64,000 nucleotides of DNA from Clostridia bacterium (GCA_017528085.1 JAFXPH010000004.1:124001-188000), one strand, 5' to 3'; counted from the stretch's first letter, positions 1-11,246 are shown. The notes: generated by a model not told the origin, from the sequence alone. Numbers and translations: made by a program.

Positions 1-1787
<1,787 letters not shown>

Positions 1788-1798
1788 GAGGAAACAAT

Positions 1799-3460
1799 AT
1801 GAATCTTGAAGAGAGTGAACTATTTAGTTCTGAAATGGAAAAAATTAACAGAAAGAAGACTTCAACAATAGTTTTAATTATTATATTAGCTATTTTGGCT
1901 ATTGGATTGTTTATTATGGCGGCACAAGTTAGAGCTGCTGAAGCAAGAAGATTTAAAGTCTTTTTAAATGATAAGGAAGTAACTACAAAGGATTTATATA
2001 TTCACAACAAAGAAACGAATGAAACAATATTTAACATTAAAGCTATGGCAACTCTTCAAAACTATTCTTATAAAAAAGGTGAATATAATAAATATAACGA
2101 AGATGATAATAGTTGCTATTTAACAAGAGGTTACGAAGTAGTCGCTCTTACAGCAGGAAAAAGTACTTTTTATAAAACAATAAATAATTCTATTAGTGAA
2201 GATTTTGAACTTCAAGTAGAGGGATTAACTGATAAAGATGCTAATTTAGTACACATTGCAAATGATGGTTCTGTTGAAACATATTCACTAGAAGATGATG
2301 AAGAAATTGCTTTAAATGAAGAAAATGGAGCTTTGTATACAACTGCTAATGTGATACAAGAAATCTTTAACAGTAAAGTTCAAATTAAAGAGAATTCAAT
2401 TAGTTTTTATACATTAGATTATTTAATGGGTCAAGAGCTAAAGAATGTAAGTAAGTATGGATATAATTCAATGGATTCTACTTATGAAAATGTTAAAGCT
2501 TTAGTATATGGATACATGGTTGTTGAAGAAAATAATCAATATGGTATCTATGATATAACAAATGGTAGAGAAATAGTGTCTCCAAAATATATTGGACTTA
2601 GATTTTTACCAAATTCACAAGAGTTTATAGTAACAGCTAATAATAATGGAGCATATACAGTTGGTATTATAAGTAGTGAGGGTAAATCAATTATTACACC
2701 TACAGAGTATGATGAAATCTCAGTATTAAATGATAAAAATGAATTATATTTAGTTAAGAAAAATAGTAAATATGGTGTATTAAATAGAAAAGGTGAAGTT
2801 GTTGTATATGTTGAGTATGACTCAATTGGACTTCCAAATAGTTCTGCTTTTACATTAGAAGATATAGAAAATACAAATGTATTATTTGATGAATTCATAC
2901 CAGTTCAAAAAGGTGATAAATATGGTTTATATACAATAAACGGTGAAGAAACATTAAAACCAGTTTATGATCAATTTGGTTATGAAAATATGGATACAAA
3001 ACAATCAAGCTTAACAGAAATTAGTATTTTATCAATACCTAGCGAATTAGGCATTAAAGGTCTAGTTATTAAATATGGTGACTATTATGGTATATATGAC
3101 ATGAATACTAAATCTTTAGCACTTCCAGCAGTATATTCAAAGATATTTGCATATATTGAAAATGGTGTAACAACATACTACGTTGAATATCAAGATAATA
3201 AGATGGAATTAAAAGAACTAATCGAATCATTAGATGTTGCATCTCTTGATGAAAATGGTAACTTAAAAGAAGGAATAATCGTAAATAATAATCCAGGTGG
3301 AATTGATACAGTTAGTCCTGACCAAGCTTTACAATCTCAAACAACAACAGGAACTGATGGACAATATCAAGAAAACACAAATACTGTAAATCCAAATGGC
3401 GGAGATACAACTGGTGGAGATACAATACCAGATGGTGTTCAAATGCCGGAAGGACTATAA
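1799..3460 (+). CDS. membrane-anchored WG-repeat protein
   Basis: This 553-residue protein of unknown role is probably anchored in the membrane with its bulk outside. There is a single hydrophobic segment at about residues 24-42, then a stretch resembling the copper-amine-oxidase-N-like stalk domain (around LYTTANVIQEIF). Next come at least four WG-type repeats, recognisable as YGIYD, YGVLNRKGE, YGLYTINGEE and YYGIYDMN, each followed by a P-x-Y turn. The tail is rich in Gly, Thr, Asn and Pro and looks disordered. An AGGAGG site sits just before ATG 1799, and the gene ends at a strong terminator, so it closes the queA-tgt unit. In many Bacillota yajC occupies this place; no YajC features are present. 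Family assignment is from motifs; the function is not known. Confidence 0.8.
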   Translation: MNLEESELFSSEMEKINRKKTSTIVLIIILAILAIGLFIMAAQVRAAEARRFKVFLNDKEVTTKDLYIHNKETNETIFNIKAMATLQNYSYKKGEYNKYNEDDNSCYLTRGYEVVALTAGKSTFYKTINNSISEDFELQVEGLTDKDANLVHIANDGSVETYSLEDDEEIALNEENGALYTTANVIQEIFNSKVQIKENSISFYTLDYLMGQELKNVSKYGYNSMDSTYENVKALVYGYMVVEENNQYGIYDITNGREIVSPKYIGLRFLPNSQEFIVTANNNGAYTVGIISSEGKSIITPTEYDEISVLNDKNELYLVKKNSKYGVLNRKGEVVVYVEYDSIGLPNSSAFTLEDIENTNVLFDEFIPVQKGDKYGLYTINGEETLKPVYDQFGYENMDTKQSSLTEISILSIPSELGIKGLVIKYGDYYGIYDMNTKSLALPAVYSKIFAYIENGVTTYYVEYQDNKMELKELIESLDVASLDENGNLKEGIIVNNNPGGIDTVSPDQALQSQTTTGTDGQYQENTNTVNPNGGDTTGGDTIPDGVQMPEGL

Positions 3461-3474
3461 AAAGATATTTTAAT

Positions 3475-3505
3475 AAAGACGACTATTTATTAGTCGTCTT
3501 TTTTG
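3475..3505 (+). terminator. intrinsic terminator after queA-tgt-WG operon
   Basis: An 11-bp stem (3475-3485 with 3491-3501) encloses a five-base loop and runs into a T-tract. Confidence 0.9.
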
Positions 3506-3528
3506 ATATAAAAAAATTCTAAAAAATG

Positions 3529-3557
3529 TTGATATAAAAAGTAATTATAAATATAAT
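3529..3557 (+). promoter_or_regulatory. sigma-A-type promoter for the 3590 gene cluster
   Basis: TTGATA at 3529-3534 and TATAAT at 3552-3557 are separated by 17 bases. The -10 lies 32 bases before the first start codon of the small-gene trio. Confidence 0.75.
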
Positions 3558-3589
3558 TAAGGTGAATTATTATATAAGGATGTTTTAAC

Positions 3590-3901
3590 ATGGACGAAAA
3601 CAAAAACGAAAATAAAGATGAGTTTGTAGATATTGATATAAATGAAATTGCTGGAGATGAGATAAAGGAACTTCATAGTAATCCTAAAGAAGTTATATAT
3701 CATGAACTAAACCATGAAGATGACGATAATCCTGATACGACATATAATGAACTTACTAATATAAAAGGTAATTTCTTTAGAAAATGGTTTAATAGGATTA
3801 AGAAAAAGATTTCTGAAGATGCTAAAAGAGAAAAACATAGAAAACAGATTCGTGATGAACTTATAAGAGATGGCATTATTAAAGATGATAATGATGATTA
3901 A
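3590..3901 (+). CDS. hypothetical acidic 103-residue protein
   Basis: I do not recognise this protein. The first 60 residues are very acidic (Asp/Glu/Asn-rich) and look disordered. A middle GNFFRKWFNRIKKKI segment could be an amphipathic basic helix, and the last 40 residues are a charged helix-like stretch ending in acidic residues. There is no signal peptide or full membrane span. A promoter lies upstream, an AAGGA site at 3576-3580 supports the ATG, and the next gene begins 23 bases after the stop, so it probably leads a three-gene unit with two membrane proteins. Its basic amphipathic helix would suit a membrane-surface partner, but that is inference. Confidence 0.65.
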   Translation: MDENKNENKDEFVDIDINEIAGDEIKELHSNPKEVIYHELNHEDDDNPDTTYNELTNIKGNFFRKWFNRIKKKISEDAKREKHRKQIRDELIRDGIIKDDNDD

Positions 3902-3924
3902 TAAACAAATATAGGAGTAAATAA

Positions 3925-4272
3925 ATGGAAGAAGAAAAAGTAAAAGTTGACAATAGTTCAAAGAAAATTAAAATATCTATTCAAGCACTTATATATTTTA
4001 TAGAAGCTTTTGTAGTATTATTTGTAACAATAATAAGTATGGTTGCTTTTAAATATGGAAAAAGTTCATCTATTGCTTTTTATACATTAATAATTCTTGA
4101 TGTAGTATCATTTGTTGTAATACTTGTAATTGGATATAGACAAACACTTGCTAACAAAAAATTAGATGATGAACTTACTTATTCTGGATCTTTTTCTCAA
4201 GATGATAACTATAATACAAACTATGAAAATTCATATACTGTAAAGGAGAATGAAGATGAAAGTAATGGTTAA
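3925..4272 (+). CDS. hypothetical two-span membrane protein
   Basis: This is an unrecognised 115-residue protein. A short charged N-terminus precedes two hydrophobic helices at about residues 19-42 and 50-70, linked by a small KYGKSSS turn; a polar Asn/Glu/Ser-rich tail of about 40 residues follows. With the positive charges before the first span, both termini are predicted to be cytoplasmic. A TAGGAG site lies before ATG 3925. Its last 17 bases overlap the next gene (start 4256), which indicates coupled translation with the following membrane protein. Confidence 0.7.
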   Translation: MEEEKVKVDNSSKKIKISIQALIYFIEAFVVLFVTIISMVAFKYGKSSSIAFYTLIILDVVSFVVILVIGYRQTLANKKLDDELTYSGSFSQDDNYNTNYENSYTVKENEDESNG

Positions 4273-4786
4273 GAAATCTTTGATAGTATTTATCTGTGCT
4301 TTGTTTTTGATAGGAGTTATTCATACACCTATATATGCAACAAGTGGTGAAGCTACACATGATGATAGTTGGCTTATTGATTATTATGAAGATGAAGAAG
4401 AAAGAAATAAAAAAGAAGAAGAAGAAAAAAACAAGAACAATATGCAAACTGAGCTTACAGAAAAAGAAAAGTATGCTCTTGTTACTTCAAGAAATAGAGT
4501 AAATGAATTCGCATCAAAAGTAAGAACAGTTATCTTAGTAGGTGGCCTTATCATATTTGCAGGAATGGTTGTTGTAATAGCTTTAATACTATATAGAAAG
4601 AAATTAAAAGAAAATGAAAAAGAAGTATTTAAAGCACAAACTGAAAGAAAAGGGCCAGTAATGCATGAAATACCTAAATTCGATGAAGATGAAGAAGAAG
4701 TAATTAGGATGTCTAAAGAATTTGACAAAGAATATGAAAGAGAAAATAGGAACGAAAACAAATATTTAAATGATTATGATAACTAG
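4256..4786 (+). CDS. hypothetical exported single-span membrane protein
   Basis: This 176-residue protein has a signal peptide (about residues 1-28, cleavage plausible after IYA), then an acidic and Lys/Glu-rich segment of about 60 residues likely to be outside. A second hydrophobic helix spans about 91-113, followed by a charged cytoplasmic tail rich in Glu and Asn. I do not recognise the family. I prefer ATG 4256 to the ATG at 4250 because the AAGGAG site at 4243-4248 is one base from 4250 but seven from 4256. It overlaps the preceding two-span gene. No hairpin terminator follows before the rimP promoter, so readthrough into that operon is possible. Confidence 0.7.
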   Translation: MKVMVKKSLIVFICALFLIGVIHTPIYATSGEATHDDSWLIDYYEDEEERNKKEEEEKNKNNMQTELTEKEKYALVTSRNRVNEFASKVRTVILVGGLIIFAGMVVVIALILYRKKLKENEKEVFKAQTERKGPVMHEIPKFDEDEEEVIRMSKEFDKEYERENRNENKYLNDYDN

Positions 4787-4829
4787 TCCTAAAAATCCTT
4801 AAAAATATCTAAAAAATAGTAAAAAACAC

Positions 4830-4858
4830 TTGCACTAACATTATTAATAAGGTATAAT
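4830..4858 (+). promoter_or_regulatory. promoter of the rimP-nusA-infB operon
   Basis: TTGCAC at 4830-4835 and a perfect TATAAT at 4853-4858 are separated by 17 bases. Transcription should begin near 4865, leaving a leader of about 70 bases that contains the hairpin at 4885-4909. Confidence 0.85.
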
Positions 4859-4884
4859 ATTAGTGTCTTAATATGAAAAACAAG

Positions 4885-4909
4885 AAGAGTGGGAGCCAAT
4901 CCCACTCTT
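4885..4909 (+). promoter_or_regulatory. leader hairpin before rimP, possible NusA-responsive attenuator
   Basis: A perfect 10-bp stem (4885-4894 with 4900-4909, GTGGGA paired with TCCCAC) with loop GCCAA lies between the operon promoter and the rimP ribosome site. Only a weak T-run follows, so as an intrinsic terminator it would be poor. NusA-assisted termination in the leader of this operon is established in other bacteria; that this hairpin does so here is inference. Confidence 0.6.
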
Positions 4910-4936
4910 TATTAGTATAATAAGGTGGTGATAAAT

Positions 4937-5395
4937 TTGGCAGGAAACATTACAGCTAAAGTAACAGAACTTGTAGAAAATATAATAGTTGACCTAGGTT
5001 ATGACTTATATGATGTCGAATACTTAAAAGAAGGTAAAGATTATATTTTAAGAATAACAATTGATAATGATAAAGGCATCAATATCGAAGATTGTGAAAA
5101 AGTAAGTAATGCAATTAATGATATTTTAGATAGCGCAGACTATATAAAAGATCAATATAATTTAGAAGTTTCATCACCTGGGTTAGAAAGAATCCTAAAG
5201 AAAGATAAACACTTTGAAAAACAAGTTGGAAACGAAGTTTATATTAAGCTTTATAAACCAGTAAATGGTTTAAAAGAAGTTCAAGGTATTTTAAAAGAAT
5301 ATAGCCCAGAAAAACTTATACTAGATGTTGATAATGAAAAAATTGAAATTGAATGCAAAGATATAGCAATCGCTAAGACGATTTTTAATTGGTAG
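4937..5395 (+). CDS. rimP: ribosome maturation factor RimP
   Basis: RimP is a cytosolic factor needed for 30S subunit maturation and heads the classic nusA operon. The 152-residue product is of normal length and has the N-terminal alpha/beta domain (VTELVENIIVDLGYDLYDVE, then LRITIDN and INIEDCEKVSNAI), the diagnostic LEVSSPGLERILK, and a C-terminal SH3-like beta domain. I start it at TTG 4937 because an AAGGTGGTGA ribosome site occupies 4922-4931, five bases upstream. In-frame GTG codons at 4925 and 4928 fall inside that site and cannot be the start. The nusA ribosome site begins within the last codons, so the genes are tightly coupled. Confidence 0.95.
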   Translation: MAGNITAKVTELVENIIVDLGYDLYDVEYLKEGKDYILRITIDNDKGINIEDCEKVSNAINDILDSADYIKDQYNLEVSSPGLERILKKDKHFEKQVGNEVYIKLYKPVNGLKEVQGILKEYSPEKLILDVDNEKIEIECKDIAIAKTIFNW

Positions 5396-5409
5396 GAGGA
5401 ATATTAAAA

Positions 5410-6570
5410 ATGAAAAAGACTGATATTGATGTAAAAGAATTAATTTCAGCAATGGAAGAATTAGAAAAGGAAAGAGGAATTTCAAAAGAGTATTTATTAG
5501 AATCTCTAGAAGCTGCATTAGTTTCTGCATACAAAAGAGACTTTGAAGCAGATGATAATGTAAAAGTTACTATTGATCAAAAAACTGGTGAAATTCACAT
5601 TTATTCTATAAAGACTGTAGTTAAAGAATATCCGGATCCAATTCTTGAAATATCTCAAGAGGATGCTAAGAAGGTTAATAAAAAAGCTAAACTTGGAGAT
5701 ACTGTTGAGGTAGAAATCAAACCAAAAAACTTTGGAAGAATTGCAGCTCAAACTGCGAAACAAGTTGTTGTTCAAAAAATTAGAGAAGCTGAGAGAACAA
5801 TAGTATTTAATCAATATAATGATAAAAAAGGTGAGATTGTTACAGGTATAGTTCAAAAAGTTGATGATAAATTAGTTGTATTAGATCTTGGAAAATTAGA
5901 AGGTGTAATGCCTAAGAAAGAACAAATCGCAACTGAAGAATATAGTGTAAATGATAAAATAAGAGCATATGTACTAAGCGTAGAAAAAGGTGCAAAAGGT
6001 GCTCCACAAGTAATCGTTTCAAGAAGTCATCCAGATTTCGTAAGAAAATTATTTGAATTTGAAATACCAGAAATTTATGAAGGATTAATTGAAATCAAAT
6101 CAGTTTCAAGAGATGCAGGATCAAGAAGTAAAGTTGCTGTTTACTCAAAAGATCCTAACATAGATCCAGTTGGTTCTTGCGTTGGACAAAAAGGTGTAAG
6201 AATTCAAAACATCATTAACGAGTTACATGGTGAGAAAATAGATGTTATTGAATGGAGTGAAGATCCAGCACAATTTATCGCTGCTGCTTTACTTCCAGCA
6301 CAAGTACTTGCTGTAGATGTTAAAGAAGAAGAAAAATTTGCACAAATAATCGTTCCAGATGATCAATTATCATTAGCAATTGGTAAATCAGGACAAAATG
6401 CAAGACTTGCTGCAAAATTAACAAATTGGAAAATAGATATTAAATCAGAATCTCAATTCAGAGAAATGCTTATGGCTGCTCAAAATGAAGGTGAAGATTA
6501 TGATGAAGATGCAGAAGATGTTGAAGACGTTGAAGATGTAGAACCAGAAGATAATGAAGACGAAGAATAA
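5410..6570 (+). CDS. nusA: transcription termination/antitermination factor NusA
   Basis: NusA binds RNA polymerase and nascent RNA and modulates pausing, termination and antitermination. The order is an N-terminal RNAP-binding domain (to about residue 125), an S1 domain (around GEIVTGIVQKVDDKLVVLDLG) and two KH domains (GSCVGQKGVRIQNIINEL and LAIGKSGQNARLAAKL). The 386-residue product ends in an unusually acidic tail of about 30 residues (Asp/Glu repeats) instead of the extra acidic repeats of E. coli NusA. ATG 5410 follows a perfect AGGAGGA at 5394-5400; a GTG at 5389 lies upstream of that site and is rejected. Its leader carries a hairpin at 4885-4909 through which NusA could control its own synthesis. 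Confidence 0.97.
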   Translation: MKKTDIDVKELISAMEELEKERGISKEYLLESLEAALVSAYKRDFEADDNVKVTIDQKTGEIHIYSIKTVVKEYPDPILEISQEDAKKVNKKAKLGDTVEVEIKPKNFGRIAAQTAKQVVVQKIREAERTIVFNQYNDKKGEIVTGIVQKVDDKLVVLDLGKLEGVMPKKEQIATEEYSVNDKIRAYVLSVEKGAKGAPQVIVSRSHPDFVRKLFEFEIPEIYEGLIEIKSVSRDAGSRSKVAVYSKDPNIDPVGSCVGQKGVRIQNIINELHGEKIDVIEWSEDPAQFIAAALLPAQVLAVDVKEEEKFAQIIVPDDQLSLAIGKSGQNARLAAKLTNWKIDIKSESQFREMLMAAQNEGEDYDEDAEDVEDVEDVEPEDNEDEE

Positions 6571-6589
6571 TAAAGGAAAGTGATCAAAA

Positions 6590-6859
6590 ATGTCTACAAA
6601 TAAGAAGAAACCTACAAGAACTTGTATGGGATGTAATGAATCTAAGGAAAAAAATGAACTATTAAGAATAGTTAAAAGCTCTGACGGTGAAATATCTGTT
6701 GATTTAACAGGTAAGAAAAATGGTAGAGGAGCATATATTTGTAAAAATGAGGATTGCTTAAATAAAATTATAAAGAGTAAAAGACTTGAAAAAGTATTAG
6801 ATACTCATATTCCGGATGAAATATATGAATCAATAAGGAGTGTTATAGTTGGTAAGTAA
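6590..6859 (+). CDS. rnpM: YlxR/RnpM family RNA-binding protein
   Basis: This small nusA-operon protein has the YlxR hallmarks: PTRTCMGC at the start, ELLRIV, then GRGAYICKNEDCL. The family has a positively charged RNA-binding face built round the GRGAY motif, and the B. subtilis member is reported to bind RNase P RNA and modulate its activity. Four cysteines in two C-x(2-4)-C pairs are present. Length (89 residues) is normal. It lies 19 bases after nusA and overlaps the next gene by 11 bases, the standard nusA-ylxR-ylxQ-infB order. Confidence 0.93.
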   Translation: MSTNKKKPTRTCMGCNESKEKNELLRIVKSSDGEISVDLTGKKNGRGAYICKNEDCLNKIIKSKRLEKVLDTHIPDEIYESIRSVIVGK

Positions 6860-7157
6860 AATTCATGGGCTTTTAGGCTTGAGTGCCAAAGCAGGAAAAG
6901 TAATGTCAGGTACAGACATGGTTCTTGAAGGAATCGTAAAGAAAAAGGTAAAACTATTGGTTATAGCAAGTGATGCATCCGCAAAAACAATTAAGAATAT
7001 GGAATTCACTTGTGAAAAATATAATATTGAATTAATAGTTTTTGGAACAATAGATGATAATAGTAGAGCTATTGGAAAAGAAAACAGAGCTGTAATAGGA
7101 GTTACTGATGACAATTTAGCTCAAGCAATTTTAAAACAATTTCATGGAGGTGTTTAA
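6849..7157 (+). CDS. rplGA: L7Ae-family ribosomal protein YlxQ
   Basis: YlxQ belongs to the L7Ae/L30e/S12e/Gadd45 RNA-binding fold and probably recognises kink-turn RNA on the ribosome or other RNAs. The N-terminal [19 protein letters not shown] and a middle LLVIASDAS followed by NRAVIGVTD are typical, and 102 residues is the normal length. The start is TTG 6849, eight bases after AAGGAG at 6835-6840; the site and start lie inside the end of ylxR, giving an 11-base overlap and coupled translation. infB begins two bases after its stop. Confidence 0.92.
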   Translation: MVSKIHGLLGLSAKAGKVMSGTDMVLEGIVKKKVKLLVIASDASAKTIKNMEFTCEKYNIELIVFGTIDDNSRAIGKENRAVIGVTDDNLAQAILKQFHGGV

Positions 7158-7159
7158 AT

Positions 7160-9898
7160 TTGGGAAAAGTTAAAATTCATGAATTATCAAAGAAATTAAA
7201 TGTTGATAATAGCAAGATACTAGAAATCTGCAAAGAAAATGGTATTGATGCTAAAAGCCATTTAAGTGCTATTACAGAAGAAGAAAGTAAAATAATAGAA
7301 AATGTAATTAAAGGAGTTTCAGTTAAGAAATCAATGAGCAAAAAAGAAAAGAAGGATGAAGAGCCAGTCATTATTAGAAGAGCAGTTATAATTGACGAAG
7401 ATGAGAATAAGGTTGATGAAAGAAGAGAAGAAGATGCTAAAAAGAAAAGCGATGTAGGATTTGTTGAAAAGAGAAGAAATAAAGATTTCAACATAGTATA
7501 TCGTGAAAAAACATCTAGACCACTTACTGTAAGTGAATTATTTGGTATTGGTAAAAAAGAAGATAAAAAGAAAGAAGAACCAAAGCCAACTAAAAAGGAA
7601 GAGGTTGTAGAAGTACCTCAAGAAGAATCAAAACCAGTTTCTCAAACTAGACCAACTAAACCAACTGGAGATAACCCAAAATCTCAAGGTGGTACAAATA
7701 GACCAACTAATAATGCTAATAGACCAAGACCAAATAATAATTATAATAACAATAATAGACAACAAGGCTCTAAATTTAATCAAAATCAAGGTCAACAACG
7801 CCAATTTAATAATAATAAAAACGTTGAAAGAGGAATCAAAAACGTTATTGATGTTGATATTCCAGAAAAAGAAAATGTAAGAGATTATAACGTTAAACTT
7901 AGAAATAAAGACAAGATGAAAAATGCCAATAAAGGTAATGAAGAACAACAAAGAGTTAAGAAGAGTAAAAAAGGCGCTGGAAAAGATTTTGATGAAGATA
8001 AATTAAATAATTTAAAGAAACAAAGTAGATTATCTAACATGTTTAATGAGGGAGAAATGTTAGATTACTACGATATGAGTTCTGATAGAGGAAGAAAAGG
8101 AAAGAAAAAAGGTCAAAAACCAGAGGCTAAGAGTAAGCAAAAAATATTCAAACTAACAGAAATCTCTATTGGTGAAACAATATCAGTTAAAGATTTAGCT
8201 GCTGAGATGAAAATCACAAGTAGCGATGTTATTAAAAAATTAATGTCACTTGGTATTATGGCAACAATTAATAATGAATTAGACTTTGATACTGCATTCT
8301 TAGTCGGACAAGAATATGGTATTACAGTTAATAAGAAAAACATTATTACTGATGAAGATAAACTTATAGATGAGACAGAAGATTCACCAGATGAATTAGT
8401 TGAAAGACCTCCAGTAATTGTTGTTATGGGCCACGTTGATCATGGTAAAACATCATTACTAGATGCTATTCGTAGTACTAATGTTATTGAAGGAGAATCT
8501 GGTGGTATTACTCAAGCTATTGGTGCTTACCAAGTTAAAATTAATGATAGAGATATCACATTCCTTGATACTCCAGGTCACGAAGCATTTACTTCTATGA
8601 GAGCTAGAGGTGCATCAATTACTGATATAGCAATATTAGTAGTTGCAGCAAATGATGGTGTAATGCCTCAAACAATTGAAGCTATTAACCATGCTAGAGC
8701 TGCAGAAATACCAATTATTGTTGCAGTAAACAAAATGGACTTACCAGATGCAAACTTTGATAAAGTTCAACAAGAACTTATGAAATATGATTTAGTTCCT
8801 GAAGCTTGGGGTGGAAATACAATTTATGTTCCAATCTCTGCTAAAAAGCATGAAGGAATTGATAACTTGCTAGAAATGGTACTTTTAGAAGCTGATATGC
8901 TAGAGCTAAAAGCAAATCCAAATAAGCAAGCAAAAGGTACAGTTATTGAAGCAAGACTAGATAAGAACAAAGGTCCAATTGCTACAATGCTTGTACAAAG
9001 AGGTACATTAGATGTTGGTGATACTATCATAGTTGGTAACACAATTGGTAGAATTAGAACTATGTGTGATTACAATGGTAAAGTAGTTAAGAAAGCTGGA
9101 CCATCAACTCCAGTTGAAATTACAGGTTTATCAGAAGTTCCACAATCAGGTGATACATTCTATGAAGTAAAAGATGAAAAGACAGCAAAACACTTAATTG
9201 AAAGAAGAAAAAGAGAAGCAAGAGAAAAAGAAATCGCTAAGAGTTCAGCAGTTACTCTTGATGATCTATTTAATAAGATTGCTGATGAGAACTTAAAACA
9301 ATTAAATCTTATTGTTAAGGCTGATGTTCAAGGTTCTGTAGAAGCATTAAAACAATCACTAGAAAAATTATCTAACGAAGAAGTTAAAGTTAAAGTTATA
9401 CATTCAAATGTTGGTGGTGTAAATGAAACTGATGTTAACTTAGCAAAAGTTTCAAATGCAATTATTATAGCATTTAATGTAAGAGCTGATGTTATAGCTA
9501 AGAATATTGCAGAAAAAGAACAAATTGAAATCAAACAATACTCAGTTATTTATGATGCAATCAATGATGTTGAAGCTGCAATGAAAGGTATGCTAGACCC
9601 AGTATTTAAAGAAGTTGTTATTGGTACTGTTGAAGTTAGACAAATATTCAAAGTATCAAATGTTGGTACAATTGCTGGTGCATATGTATTAACTGGTAAA
9701 GTAACAAGAAATGCTGGTATTAGAGTTATTAGAGATAATATAGTTATTCATGATGGAAAACTTGTATCACTTAAGAGATTTAAAGATGATGTTAAAGAAG
9801 TTGATAAAGGATATGAATGTGGTATCCAAATTGAAAACTTTAATGATATTCAAGAATTAGATACTTTAGAAGTGTATATTATGGAGGAAGTGAAATAA
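7160..9898 (+). CDS. infB: translation initiation factor IF-2
   Basis: IF-2 is the GTPase that delivers fMet-tRNA to the 30S P site and promotes subunit joining. The 912-residue product has an N-terminal IF2_N helical domain ([17 protein letters not shown]), then a long low-complexity linker of about 280 residues rich in Lys, Glu, Asn and Gln. A second IF2_N-like domain is followed by the GTPase domain with G1 GHVDHGKT at 424-431, DTPGH, and NKMD, and by the beta-barrel and C-terminal domains. TTG 7160 is the start, with GGAGGTG at 7146-7152. The Asn/Gln-rich linker creates spurious open frames on both strands. It is two bases from ylxQ and two from rbfA. Confidence 0.98.
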   Translation: MGKVKIHELSKKLNVDNSKILEICKENGIDAKSHLSAITEEESKIIENVIKGVSVKKSMSKKEKKDEEPVIIRRAVIIDEDENKVDERREEDAKKKSDVGFVEKRRNKDFNIVYREKTSRPLTVSELFGIGKKEDKKKEEPKPTKKEEVVEVPQEESKPVSQTRPTKPTGDNPKSQGGTNRPTNNANRPRPNNNYNNNNRQQGSKFNQNQGQQRQFNNNKNVERGIKNVIDVDIPEKENVRDYNVKLRNKDKMKNANKGNEEQQRVKKSKKGAGKDFDEDKLNNLKKQSRLSNMFNEGEMLDYYDMSSDRGRKGKKKGQKPEAKSKQKIFKLTEISIGETISVKDLAAEMKITSSDVIKKLMSLGIMATINNELDFDTAFLVGQEYGITVNKKNIITDEDKLIDETEDSPDELVERPPVIVVMGHVDHGKTSLLDAIRSTNVIEGESGGITQAIGAYQVKINDRDITFLDTPGHEAFTSMRARGASITDIAILVVAANDGVMPQTIEAINHARAAEIPIIVAVNKMDLPDANFDKVQQELMKYDLVPEAWGGNTIYVPISAKKHEGIDNLLEMVLLEADMLELKANPNKQAKGTVIEARLDKNKGPIATMLVQRGTLDVGDTIIVGNTIGRIRTMCDYNGKVVKKAGPSTPVEITGLSEVPQSGDTFYEVKDEKTAKHLIERRKREAREKEIAKSSAVTLDDLFNKIADENLKQLNLIVKADVQGSVEALKQSLEKLSNEEVKVKVIHSNVGGVNETDVNLAKVSNAIIIAFNVRADVIAKNIAEKEQIEIKQYSVIYDAINDVEAAMKGMLDPVFKEVVIGTVEVRQIFKVSNVGTIAGAYVLTGKVTRNAGIRVIRDNIVIHDGKLVSLKRFKDDVKEVDKGYECGIQIENFNDIQELDTLEVYIMEEVK

Positions 9899-9900
9899 TT

Positions 9901-10275
9901 ATGCCATCTAAATCAAATAGAATGAATAAAATTAATGAAGAATTAAAAAGAGAAATAAGTAAAGTAATTAGTCTAGAACTTAAGAATCCAAATCTTAAGG
10001 GACTAATTACTGTTACTCAAGTTGAAACTACACCAGATTTAAGATATGCAAAAGTATTTGTTAGCATGATAGGAGTAAACAATAGAAAAGATACTTTAGG
10101 AATACTTAAAAGATCAAGTGGATTTATTAGATCTGAAGTTGCAAGAACTGTTAATTTAAGAAATACACCAGAACTTGTATTCGTTTTTGATGAATCAATT
10201 GAATATGGTGCTAGAATTGATAACATATTAAAAGATATTACAAAAGATATGAAAAAAGATGATAAAGGGGAATAA
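9901..10275 (+). CDS. rbfA: 30S ribosome-binding factor RbfA
   Basis: RbfA is a KH-like factor that binds the 30S subunit late in 16S rRNA maturation. At 124 residues it is normal in length. Family marks are RMNKINEELKREISKVI at the start, DLRYAKVFVSMIG, then RSSGFIRSEVARTVNLRNTPELVFVFDESIEYG with the usual R-x-x-P-E-L. It starts two bases after infB, whose end supplies the ATGGAGGAAG ribosome site, and is followed two bases later by nrnA. Confidence 0.96.
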   Translation: MPSKSNRMNKINEELKREISKVISLELKNPNLKGLITVTQVETTPDLRYAKVFVSMIGVNNRKDTLGILKRSSGFIRSEVARTVNLRNTPELVFVFDESIEYGARIDNILKDITKDMKKDDKGE

Positions 10276-10277
10276 TA

Positions 10278-11234
10278 ATGACACTAGATGATATTTATAG
10301 CGAAATGTCAAATGCTAAAAGTGTTGCTGTTATGGCACATATAGGACCTGATGGTGATGCAATTGGTAGCTGTTTAGCAATGGGACTTGCAGCAAGAGAT
10401 TTAGGAATAGAGACGGTAGATGTTCTTATGAAAGAATATCCTAAGAATTTTTCTTATTTACCAGGAATAGAGTTAATAAAAGAAGAACCTACATTAGAAG
10501 AATATGACATGGCAATTGTACTTGATTGTCCAGATATTCAAAGGGTACATAAAGATTTTTGGACTGTATTTGATAATGCAAATGTAAAAGTTGAGTTTGA
10601 TCATCATAATAAAAATGCAATGTTTGGTGATTACAACATAGTTGATTCATCTTCACCAGCTTGTGCACAAATATTAGTATCAAGTTTTGAATACTTAAAG
10701 ATTGAACTAACTAAAGACATTATGACATGTCTTTTAACAGGTATTATCACTGATACAGGTGGATTTAGAAACTCAAATATAACTGAAGCTACTTTTGATT
10801 TTGCAGGATATGCTTTATCAAAAGGACTAAATGTATCTAAAATTTATAGAGAGGCACTTACTACAATGCCTAAATCTAAATTTGAAATACACAAAATTGC
10901 TACATCTAGAATAGAATTCTTATATGATGGTAAAGTAACATATACATATGTTACTAAAGAAGATGATGAGAGTGTTGGAGTAGAACCAGGAGATCACGAA
11001 GGAATTGTAGAAATAGGAAGAGACATTGAAGGGGTTGAAGTATCAATCTTTATATGTGAAAAGGAAGAAGGGTTCAAAGCTTCTTTAAGAAGTAATGACT
11101 ACGTAAATGTTTCTGAAATTTGTACAACTTTTGGTGGTGGCGGACATGTAAAAGCAGCTGGAGCAACACTTACTCATGACTTAGAAGAATCAAAAAACTT
11201 GATTTTAAAAGAAGTTGAAAAACATTTAAAATAA
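10278..11234 (+). CDS. nrnA: DHH-family nanoRNase / pAp phosphatase NrnA
   Basis: NrnA degrades very short RNAs and dephosphorylates 3'-phosphoadenosine 5'-phosphate. The DHH domain contains HIGPDGDAIGS near the N-terminus and the namesake FDHHN (D108 H109 H110), both metal-binding, plus GIITDTGGFRNSN. The C-terminal DHHA1 domain ends in GGGGHVKAAGA, which binds the substrate end. The 318-residue length is typical. It follows rbfA by two bases as in B. subtilis-type operons and is the last gene before a terminator. Confidence 0.93.
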   Translation: MTLDDIYSEMSNAKSVAVMAHIGPDGDAIGSCLAMGLAARDLGIETVDVLMKEYPKNFSYLPGIELIKEEPTLEEYDMAIVLDCPDIQRVHKDFWTVFDNANVKVEFDHHNKNAMFGDYNIVDSSSPACAQILVSSFEYLKIELTKDIMTCLLTGIITDTGGFRNSNITEATFDFAGYALSKGLNVSKIYREALTTMPKSKFEIHKIATSRIEFLYDGKVTYTYVTKEDDESVGVEPGDHEGIVEIGRDIEGVEVSIFICEKEEGFKASLRSNDYVNVSEICTTFGGGGHVKAAGATLTHDLEESKNLILKEVEKHLK

Positions 11235-11246
11235 TACAAAAAAGTG

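Noticed and set aside
7628..7951. Open frames on both strands inside infB, e.g. 7689-7880 plus and 7628-7951 minus
   Set aside because: They arise from the Asn/Gln-rich low-complexity linker of IF-2; they have no ribosome sites and hydrophobic, repetitive translations.
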